From Apostichopus japonicus (lineage: Eukaryota; Echinodermata; Holothuroidea; Aspidochirotida; Stichopodidae), in assembly GCF_037975245.1 (NCBI RefSeq), contig NC_092565.1, positions 12,768,499 to 12,832,498 of the forward strand: a stretch of DNA of 64,000 nucleotides, read 5' to 3'. The notes beneath the pieces were generated by a model. It did not search any database and was not told the DNA's origin. It saw only the letters and a program-made list of their open reading frames with translations. Position 1 is the first letter of the stretch, and each line of letters begins with the position of its first letter. The position numbers were made by a program, and so were the translations under genes. Positions 48,857 to 60,800 of the stretch are shown one piece after another.

Positions 48857-51800
48857 ATGGCAGACAAGCATGTCAAGCCAGGAACAAGGGTGGAAATCAC
48901 TGGAAAAAGCTTACAAGGAAAAATAGCATTTGTTGGAGTGACTTCATTTGCATCGTAAGTTGATGTTAAGGACATGAAAAGCATTGAATGCAATTTTTAG
49001 TAAATAACTTTGATGGTGTCAAGATGTCTGTCCATTTGTATGTGGTGATGCAAGGTAGGTGATAGTACAACATGTAATGTCTTTACACAATAGAAATTAC
49101 TGTAGGACTTCATAACCGTTGGACTTGGTAAGTTTGAGAAATTCCAAGTATTTATTGTGTAGCTACCACAGTCAAGCTTCTACACACTGTTGTTGCTATT
49201 CCTCTTGGTTATCGGTCTAAATGAAAGGGAACCTTTTATGGTAGAGGTTGGCTCTTAAATCAAATTAGACTGCTAGCATGTTTCATCATGAAGATATGAA
49301 ATGTTTAAAAATTTGGCAATTAATGTTTATGGATCATGCATACCTTGAAACGGCAAAGTGTGTGACATCATGAATCATGTCAGTGAACTGAAAAGGTTTT
49401 TTCCTATAATGCGCACTTCACTTTGTATGCACAGAGGATGACAGTATTCGTTAACTATGAAGAAGTCAAAGTACTTTGTCAGCTAATTAATTATCCCAAA
49501 TTGTGTTCTTCTTCAAGGCTAAATCAACAAGATTTTAAAATATAAGGAAACTGTTTGAAGGGCATCAGCTATTTACATCACAGCAACAGTGCTTTATTTC
49601 CTGGAGTATCCCAGAATATCCCTTGCACTCACTATGCTTCTTACTGTGAAAGTAACCATCTTAACTCCCCTTTGCAAATCAGTTGTAATTTTTTGCACTA
49701 TTTAACATGTTTCAGTCAAGATTCCAATGTTTCTGCCAATGTTGCTGCTGAGGATTTGCTATTACAAACTTACGATTATATATTATAAACTTGCTTTTAA
49801 TAGCAGAGAGTGCTAATTATGTTAATGCTTCCTTGTTTTTGCCTTTCAGCGGTAAATGGATTGGGGTTATTTTGGATGAAGCCAAGGGCAAAAACAATGG
49901 CTTGGTTCAAGGGAAGAAATACTTCACATGTCCAGATAACCACGGTATTTTCGTTAGACAATCACAGGTAAGAATATCATGTGTTGGCAAAGTAAGTCAA
50001 TACTCTTATTAGCAAAAGTGAACCACACAATTTCTATCGGGAGAGGTAAACGTAAATTGTCAGCTTTGGATCTGCGTGAATAAAGAAAGGAAAGAAAAAA
50101 TATGAATACTTGTGCCTGTACACTAGAAATTTATGGAACAAGTGAAAATTGGACCAATGAGGATAATAAGGGTAATTAAGATAATTAAGAAAGTACAGGG
50201 AATATATAGAAGAACACGGTAGTAGAATGTACAGACTGTGTTCGGAGATTCAAGCAATTGTGATGTAAGATTACCAGAAGACGGGAGACCTTAAATATAT
50301 TCATCTTGTTCAATTGCTGTGACTTTTGGTTCCTTCCAACAAACACCAATAATCAAACTAAAATTCAATAAATAATTCATTTATCATACATTTATAGAAC
50401 CTTAAATATCAATATTAATAGGGTAGGTCATCTGATTTCCTGAATGGTGAATATCTATATTAATTATGTTAATAATAACAGCTTTATTAATTAATCTTTC
50501 ACAGATTACTATCTTAGATGGCTCACCTGCTACCACCCCAATTGAATCTAAAACCTCTGGTATTCCAAAACCTGGCGGTAAAGCAGAGAAAAAAGCAGAG
50601 GTAAACTTTCAACCTTTGGTCGTCATGTTCTGAAAACGTTACATGTGATATAAACTTTATGAACAGTTATGGGAAATGTAGCATTCATTATCATTTCATG
50701 TTCATGTACAGTGGTGATATGTTCTTGGTGGTTTGAATTAATGTTTTCATCACAGAGATTTGTGTCAATATGTATGATTTTTTCAGCTTAGCAGATCTTG
50801 TGGCTCATGTTACTTGTTACATGTTACTGTAACTGTGTACAAAATCCTGCCCTTCGTATGTGATGTATGCTTGAAAACATGACTAATTGAGATGGACATT
50901 GCTGGTGCACTACATGTATCTCAGTCTTTTAAAATGATAAAGATATACGATAACCATCTGCATTTATTTGTTTCAAATTATCCACCCCTTTATTAATGTT
51001 TCTGTGTGAATGTCAGTCCGTAGAAAGGTCTCCACATTTACAGAAAGAGTCGAAAAACTTTTAAGTTTGTACCCCCTTGGACATATGTATCTTATATGAG
51101 TGCTGTCCCTGCTGTAACACTTGTTTTGTTTTTACTGGAATGTTAATTTATCCCAGTCTCATGTGTTCATGAGTGATAGGGGTAGTATTCGTTTTGTACA
51201 GTCTTTGTTTAGGGATGCCTCTGTTTAAACTTTCTTCCATATGAATGTTTTGTTCTTTCCAGTTTCGTTCGAAACTTATGAGACCTGCAAACCGCAGGTC
51301 TAGTATGCCTGTCTATGTGTCTGCTGTGAGTAATGCTTGCTGCAATAAACTTGGTCAATATTTTCAGCATCAGCACTTGTTAACTCTGTTTGTTGTTCAC
51401 AATTATTAACTGCATTTCTTTGCTGCCAAGGGTTTTCCTCTTTTCCGTAAAATGACCGACAATCACCTTTGTAAGGTAGCAGAATATCTCAGTTCCACTC
51501 GTTGGTTCACTTTATACCTGGACGACAAAAAGAAGGGTACACCCTTATGGTTGGATATGTCACTCTGTCCCACATCCGTAGGTGTAGCTTTCTGAAGGAA
51601 ACTTAATGTTATTATTTATCAAAAATGCCCTGGGTCAATCCAGGTAGCAGAAACATATTTGGTGTAGTTCTACAAAAGCCTTGACTTCTAAAATTTGATG
51701 AAGCAAAGGTTTTATGATGTAGCTTTCAGTTTGTAATGCCAAAATTAAAGCAAAAGTTGGATGCATTGTGTATCTGCCACATTTAAATTTTGAATGATGC

Positions 51801-54800
51801 TATTGACATATTATCTACTTGTGTCATTTTGACTTGTTTATTAGCAGAATGAATTTACAAAAATAAACAAAATTATGATTGAAAATGCAAATCTAGTGTT
51901 GAATATTCATTTTAGAGTTTGAAAATTGCAAATCCAGTGTAAGCTGCTCTAATCTGAAAAAAGATGTACAATACTGGTCCAGACATTTTATTCATCACTT
52001 TAGAAGTACAGTACACTCTCAGGATTATTGATATGGTGTTAGGATAGTTGATCAATCAATATGACTGCACATATCTAACAATAAAGTGAAAACTAAGGCA
52101 TGGAAATACCATTGTTAAAAACCAAGGCCATTTGGCATTATTACAGTATGTTATAAGGCATTGGTGCTACAATATCAAATTGAATGTATAAGGTACTTTG
52201 AAAATTTGGTCTTCATAGACATATCACAGCTACTGTATGTAGGATGAAGGAACTCTGTTGGTTTTGTGAATAATCCCTATAAACTTCCCTAAAGAGAATG
52301 AAAGTCATTTATAGGATGTTAAAGTATAGAATAATATTAAAATATAAACCTGTTCATCAATACATCAAAAATGATCATTCATTTGAAATGGTTGCAAGTA
52401 TAGTCTGCACTTTTTAAAAATGGTCAGATTTTGTAAATTCTTGGTTGGAAAGGTTTATTATTCTCACTTTACCTAAAAAACTCATGTTTTATATGATCTG
52501 TGTCAGAGAATAACAGTGCAATGAACACCTTAGATGTACTGTAGCTAACATGTTGATGTTTACAGGGTTCTCTTTGTGCTCTGCAAAATCTTTTGAAAAT
52601 TTGCTTTGTTTTTTATTGTTTCTTTGTTCCTAATACTGCGTTTTGCTTGAAATACCATGGTTTATGTTTTATTTATGTTTTGGTTATTTATGTTGTGTTC
52701 TTTTGAATGATTTTTTAAATGTACTCACTCCCAGCTTCCAGTTTGCATCAATTACAGTAGTCTGTTTACCTCCCACAGGAAGGTTAATGGCTAATTCTCC
52801 CCCCCCCCCATATATATGTATATATTTCTGTTTCAAACAGATATTTATATGTATATCATATGACCCTATAATGTGGACGGTAGATGCAAAGAATGAGCTG
52901 TAAGTCTCACTTTATAAAGGAGTCATCCATGCAGTACCGGTTTCACTTATTGCAAGTATTCCTGAAAGTAGAACACATCGCTGTCTCACCAAATTATGTG
53001 CATATCTGACTTAAAAAGCAAATAAGCTTCTGATTATAACCCCGTGTGAAATTATCTAATCGAACAATTGCCATGGGCTAGAGTTGCAGGTCTGTGGGAT
53101 AAACATTCAACAGTGAACCTGTTCACATTAACTTGCCTATGAAGGAGAAGTAATGTTTCATACCCTGGCATTATGGAAACTGTTTAAACAGTATGAAATT
53201 TGCATGTAATGTAGGTTTTATATCCTTTTGTTTGTTTTAAAATTTGTGTTCCTTTTTTGCTTCCAAGTTCTTTTATTGTGTACACATGTCTGTCTGTTAG
53301 ACTAGCACACCGTCACTCTTGTGTACAATGTACAGTAACTGTATGTTGAATTTATACACCACTTCGGCTTATTTGGGATCTTTCAGTTTACGGAAGATTC
53401 TGGCACTTTTTGAATCATATATATGTTTTATCTTGAGTTTTAGTACGTGTATGGTTACATATGAAGGAGTACCACTGCAAGAATTTGAAAACATTTCATA
53501 TTTTTTTCAGAAAATCAGTCCAATTCTTTTTGGCAATTAGAACACTAATAGCTCTTCTCATCATAGCCACCTTACAATATTGTCTGTATTTGATGGCATC
53601 AAACCTTGATACTGTAGTTGTTGTTGAGTTTATATCTATTTTAGCTTCTATGCATGTCTGCAATGAATACTAGAACATATGCTTATTACCCTTTGGTAAT
53701 CAATATTTTGATATTTTGTAAAATCACTGTAGGTATTGTTTGTAGTATTAGGTTTGAAGGCCATCACTAGTATCGCTGCATCAGCTATGTGGAACTGCTC
53801 TGAATATGTCATTAGATCAACTTACATTGAAGGTCGTTACAATTTATAAAGTTGTTGTGTTGATGTTATGTTTATATGTATCCCAACCTGTCAATTGTGG
53901 TTTTCACTGTTTTATACATTTCATCATCTTGTACACAATAAGCTAAACCCACCTGTTATCTCGTCAGTGGTAGTACATTTTCTCTTTAATATTTCCACGC
54001 AGTATGAAACTAATAAATTGTTTAACAGTGCTTTTTGTGAATGTCTGTTGTTTGAACAGTCATGGTATGTTTCCAGTGTCTCAACCAGATATTTTAAAAA
54101 TGTATTTTAATTTTGTAGTTGTAATTTAATTAATTAATTCTTTTTATAAGATTCACTCTCGTTCAGTTCCTTCATACCAGCATTGACAGTCTGGCATTTT
54201 AATCACCAGATTGACAAATTTGGCCTTTTTTTTCAAATTTCTTTGGCGGGAGGAAAATGAGAATTCAGACCAGACAGCATTTTGGTGTTTTCTGGTGTCA
54301 TTTTTTGGACAGCCTAACAACTTTTAAAGAAAAACAGTAGCTGAGGATTGTTAAATTTTTCAAAAGAGAATTGATTTAAAATATTACATGCTGTTCAGTT
54401 CTCCTCAAGGTTTCATATAGGCTGATGTGTCGGTGAAAAATCATTAGCAATTTCTTTCAACCACGTTTCACTCCCTAATGTTCAGTGACACCAGTTGCAA
54501 ACCCTCACCAGTCTTACACATTGACAGGGTCAAATGTCATAGAATAATAGCAAGTTCCAATTTGCTGATTTTCACCCGATTTAGCCAACAATTTGGCCGG
54601 TTGTGCACAGAAAAACTGGCCACCCTGCTCTAGTGTGTAGATTGTTCTGGACAGTACCTCTTCTGACCTGTTTTAGTCATGGTTTAGTAAATAGATAATT
54701 AAGCAAGAACTCGTTGTTTCTAGAACAATTTTAACCATATTATGGATCACTGCAGTTCACTTTTAATCTCCGATATAAAAGTCAAGTAAAGTGGGGTTCA

Positions 54801-57800
54801 TTTCCTGCGGTGCTGTTTCATTTGCCCGAGGAGGCAGTGGTTCTATTAAGCGTTAAATAAGGAGACTTTATTTTTGCATATATCTTCTTTATATGATGAA
54901 GCAGGATTTCCACCTATCACCTTAGATGGACAATCATCTAAGGCTACTACAATCATCTAAGGCTACTACAAACTACTTGTACTTTAAAGCTTATTGTTAC
55001 AGGTTTTGACCATGCTCTTGAACCTTAGTTAATTGTTCTGAAAGAATTGCTTTTGTATCAAAACTTTTCCAGCAGGGTCGAAGGTCAACCCTACCGACCT
55101 TCAAAGGAGGTCTATCAGGCAGGACTGTGAGTTTTGAATGTTCATTTTGCATACACAACCCATCCTCTCGACTGTCGCAAACATTATTTTTCACCAAACG
55201 CTTTTTTTCTTGATAACCCATATTATTTAACCGTCGATTTGGCACCGGTTACAGGGGCCTTGCACAATCTGCCTGTATACTGCTCTCAGTATTATAGCTT
55301 GTATATAATAAAGAGAGGAAAGGTTTCAATTGTCTAATCAATAAATATTAATTAGTATTTTGTCCTCACTTCTGTTTTACTTGACTTTTCTATGCTACCT
55401 AACTCACTGAAGGTGGCGGTATCTATGTATCAAATTTAAATATATTTACACATATTTACATATGTTTGGATATCAAAAGGACAACGTCAATTACATTATG
55501 ATGTTATTAGACAAATTTATGCTGCATCACATACTAATATAATCAGCTTGTAGCTTTGTATCAAATTAAAATATATTTAAATATGATTGGATATCGAAAG
55601 GACAATTTCAATCACATTATGATGTAAATTAGACAAAGTTATGCTGCATCACAAACTAATATATTCATACATTACACTCAGTAGTCGGTGAACTAACGCA
55701 GCTTCACTATTGGTAGTTAATGACCGATAAAAACAAGAGCAATCTAGATGGGAAAATTAATTGTAACTCCTTGGGAATTTATTGTTGATTCGTAACTTTA
55801 ACAGACAAGTAACATTTAGTCAAAGTGTAACATTTAATGTGAGTCAATATTTTATATCTAGATGCTTACCCTTCGGTGAATTCTAGTTACTCTATCTGAC
55901 TGTGCTTCTACAAAGATTTCAAATAGTTCCAATTCTAGTCAATGAAAGAGCTACTTAACTAACAATTCACACTCTGGTAAAGCCCTAGCTTTTGTTTTCA
56001 TAAAGAAGTGATTTACCAAAAGATTTGACAAATTACCAAAAAAAAGGTTTAAGTTTCTAGATGCTTACCATTCGGTGAATTCTAGTTACTCTATCTGACA
56101 GTGCTTCTACAAAGATTTCAAATAGTTCCAATTCTAGTCAATGAAAGAGCTACTTAACTAACAATTCACGCTCTGGTAAAGCCCTAGCTTTTGTTTTCAT
56201 AAAGAAGTGATTTACCAAAAGATTTGACAAATTACCAAAAAGAAGGTTTAAGTTTCTAGATTTCAAAGAATGGATAAGTTGGTACTGTACCTTGTTATAT
56301 TTTGACCATGTTGACTGGGAGTTATTCACAACGTTATTTTAGTGGAGAAGTAAGCTTTGGGTTCAGTAGGCCACAGAGCCCGTAATTTCATACTAACATT
56401 GACAACATTTGTCTATGAGTTTAAGCAATATGAAAGTAAGATATAATTGATGCTGAAATTGAAGAAATGTTTTTAAATATTAGTCTAGTCATCCTCTTGA
56501 AACTTTGAAAGTTTTAACTTGCTGCTCAGTTTGACTTTTTTAAAAATGAAGTGATCGAGTGTAAAATTGAATGAATGTCTGTAAGAATTCTACTCAATGT
56601 CAGCTGCATTCAGTATTAATCAATTTAAACATTTCATGGGTGTATTTAATCCCTCACTGACAACAAAACCGTAGATAACGCTTGCATACAGTAGTTATTT
56701 ATATATTCGCTCATTTGCACCTTACCTTAATGAAATAATGCATACTACTAGCTAGCTAATATGGGTCAAGCTTTACTATATTATTATCCTTCATTAATCA
56801 TTTAGTATGATAATCCTAGAAGCTATTCTGGTCTGAAAACCCAGTAGTTGCTCTGCAGAGTTTCTGGTCAACATACAGGACAACTATACATAACTAAAAA
56901 TCACCCACATATTGCTAAATGTAAACCGAGGTAAAGAACCCAACACATAAATCTTGTTCTGTTACAGTACATCCATTTTTATATGTTCTTAAAGTTTGAA
57001 CAACATGTCAGCAAAATTCAGAATTAACTAACCCAAGCTTTTCTGTTTTACAGAAATTGTTTACATTGTTTCATTACTTCATCGACACAGAATTTGCACA
57101 ACCACAAAATGATAATGTCAACTTATTAAACATTTATTTGCATCCGTTTATATCACACGTGAACGGTTGATCATTCCTTTGAAATATTTGGTCTGCAATA
57201 CAATTATGAAACATTATTTGGTTGTTAGCAACCAGTCTGTGAAAACAAAAATAATATCATGTGAGATGGTTATTTTAACATCTGCAGTAGAGTTTAACCT
57301 GATACCCCTGTAACCTCAAAAGTACAGCTTTGATTTATTTCAATATTTCAGTAGTACTTGTGGAAATTCCATATTTCTTTCTTTTTAAATGTTTATACTT
57401 CTTTCATTTGTTTTACTCTTACTTTTGCTCCACCTTTAATACAATATGTAAACAAAAAATCAGTAAGATGCAGTATAAATATGATTTAATTTGCATTAAT
57501 ACCCTATTATGTTGTCTTTTGAGTATTAAGCTAAATGTAGTGAACACAGTGAATGTTCTTTTGAGTGATGATATTCAATTCAAGAGTTATTGTTCTTGGC
57601 CTAAATAATTCTAAATTTGTTTGGTTTTGGTTACGTTAAATTTTTCCAGCATCAAGACGTTGTGTAAAAATTTTCTGTTCATTGTTTCCTTGTAATTATT
57701 TCCTTCTAATTTATTTTCATGTATTTATTTTCAAAATTGGTGAAACTTGTTTTCTTTGGAATCTTGTGGGTACACTCGAAGGGATTTCTTTATAACTGAA

Positions 57801-60800
57801 ACTTTTTCATTATACCTTGCACTTACCACAAGATAATATCAAAACATACCATTTACTTACACAGTACATATCTAAACATACCTTTTACTTACAAGGTGCA
57901 TATCTTAACATACCATGTACTTACACGGTACACAAACATATCATCTACCTACATGGTACACATCAAAACGTACCATCTACTTATATGGTACATATCTTAA
58001 CATACCATCTACTTACAAGGTACCTTCTCACACAACCTCATCATTTCTAATGTAAGAAGTGACTGTATCTCACATTTCATTAATTTTCTTGCAAACTTAA
58101 GTGCGTATATTTTTTGCGATATCCCATTCTTTTTATTAATTACTGGTTAAGTTATCACTGTCTTAGGAGTCACCAAAAAATTAGTTAAAATAGTTAGTTT
58201 TACAGGAAACTTTTACCCCAAATACCTGATTTTTTCTGTAATCGTTTTCCTTCCAATTAGTCTCCTGCCACCCCTCCTGGCCAGTCACCATCGCCCCCAT
58301 CGCAATCTGACCATTCTGCGGGGACCCCAGAGGGGAAGGGGTCACCTCTGGCAGGAACACCGGATGGCATGGGAAAAGATTCTGAAGAAATCACAAACCT
58401 CAAGTGCGCTGTCCAAGACCTCCAAGAGAAATTGGACACCTTGAAAATGAAACGAGCTGAGGACAAAAGCAAACTGAAAGAAGCAGAAAAGATGAAAATT
58501 CAGTATCAACAGGTTGGTTTGACATTTCTCCTGCACATGATGAAATTTTTTATTCCAAAAAAATTGTTGCTAGTTGAAAGATTCATAGATTCACAGATTC
58601 ACAGTTGGTTAACAAAAAAAAGGAGAAAATATAAAGATACTGGGTTTTTCCATCTATGATCTTTTTTCCATTTATTTTCCAATTTATTTTCTATTTATTT
58701 TCCATTTATTTAGTAAACATGTTTTTTACATATTCATGTTTTGCAGACTTAGTTTAAGTTTTACATTTGCAGCATTGTATTGACTACAATTGAGACACTT
58801 TCATAACTTTCCTTTACAAAGCTGCAAGAATTTAAAGCCAAGATGGTGGAGGCCAAAACTGACTTGGAAAAGCAGTTGCTGGAAGCTAAGAAGGTAACCT
58901 TTGATCTCTTCTTTCGTTAGACATAAGGCATAATGGTGGGTTTGGATTTTGGCCATGAGTGGGAGAAAAAGAGCCAAGAACATGTCTGATAAAGTTGATC
59001 GGGCAAAAGTGAGAATGGGGTAGTTCAGCATGCCGCTTAGTGGGCAAAGAGGCTGAAGTTTTGCATTTTAGGGACACATTCTGTGATTAGATTTAAATTT
59101 ACAAGGTGGGGGAGACGATCCTAGAACCCATCTGATATTATGATGTGCTCCCACATCTCCAATGTATGATTGTTGTTCCTAACCAGTAGATTTAGTCTCA
59201 GTCATTAGATTCAATGTGTATCTCATTTATCTCTTCACCTTAATCAGGAGGCGCGAGAGGCGGTCGAGGAGAGAGACAGGCACGCAGAGGAAATGGCAGG
59301 AGTCGCAGAGACGATAGAGATGGCAGCATTGGACAAAGAAATGGCTGAAGAGAAGGTTGGTTTGATTTTAGTGTTTATATACTGTGGCTGTAGCAAATGT
59401 CGTCTCATCTTCATTGAAGTTTTCAATGGAATTTGAATGACAGAATATTAGAATTCTGCACGTCTTCAGTCAATGTGTCTGTGTGTTACATATTGTGGTT
59501 TTTCATGTTTTATCATTGACTCATATACCTAACACACCAACTTGTGTTGTCTTTTTGCAAGGGAATAGGGATTCCCTATTGGTATTTCATTTTGACTTAT
59601 AGACATGCCACATGTGCTACGATTTGCCATCTTGAGATAATGTCACAGTTAAGGAAGTCAGTACACTAGAGAAAGCCTACAGGAAATCATATTGTACTGT
59701 CGTATAAAAAATACCTACAAGTTTTGGCTTACATGTTTGAAATTCTTTAAATCAGATTTCGGCTATTTAAAGAAAATTTAACTCACTGTTGAAGTTTTGT
59801 TGCCTCAGTTGCCATCAATGTGACCCTACCTGAATCCCCATTATACATGAATGTGACCTGATAATGGAAGGTACTAACCAAATAGAGTACGAACAGAGCA
59901 AATTTATGTCACGATATTGTTTGAAGTCACTTCAGTAAGGCTAACCCAACATGTTGCATATGCCTGGCAGTCAGAGAGTATCATACAGTGTGTGTGTCAT
60001 TTGACATCAACAAACAGGATCAGTCACAGAGAAATAGTCTTGCATGTGACCTAAAACATCACCGATCTTGATCAGAAAACAGTAGTTCAATTGGTTAGTT
60101 GTCAGTATTAGGACTATGGATCTGGAAAGATTATCAAAAGTAGATTACAAAGTTGGTACATTGCATCTTTCTATGTCTGTCGGACTGTGTGTGTCCAGCT
60201 TTAAAAGCATGCTTGACTCAAAATCTTTGTGTTCAGCCGGTAAGTTGAGTGATATCTTAAAATATTGACGCTTTGTCCATCTGGACACAAGATAGTTTGG
60301 GTTTAAAATTTCATGTTTGTTCATTTCATAGGGTCTGCAAATTTCTGTATATAAGTTTAGCTTTCAAGACAAACAGTGGTAAAGATAGCTTTACATTCAT
60401 TGTTCCTCTTGTGTGACATGTTCTTCGTAACTTTCAAAAACCCGATCCCTTTTGCATGACAGGTCTGCAGAAACTGGAGATGAAGTGGTTTCTATCATTC
60501 TAGCAAAATCATTTGGTTTATACCCTTAATACTGTCATAAACTTGAAGTGCTACCTTTAACTACATTAGAAACAAATAAAACTCAAGAATTAAGATACAT
60601 TTTGTCCATGTGACCTGCCATGAGATGTTTAACGACTGAGTTGTTTGTCTTTCTTTGTCAAGGCGGATAGTCTCCAGATCGAAGTGGATCAATATAAGGA
60701 TAGAGTCGAAGAGCTGACCCTTGACCTTGAGCTCTTGCGCAGCGAAATTGAGCAAGAAGGTTTGTTGGCTTCATTCTATCCTTCCTTAGATTTTTTCAGC

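Noticed and set aside
57817-58050. Open frame rich in His/Thr/Tyr as a gene
   Set aside because: Generated by a minisatellite of about 30-35 bp inside a DCTN1 intron.
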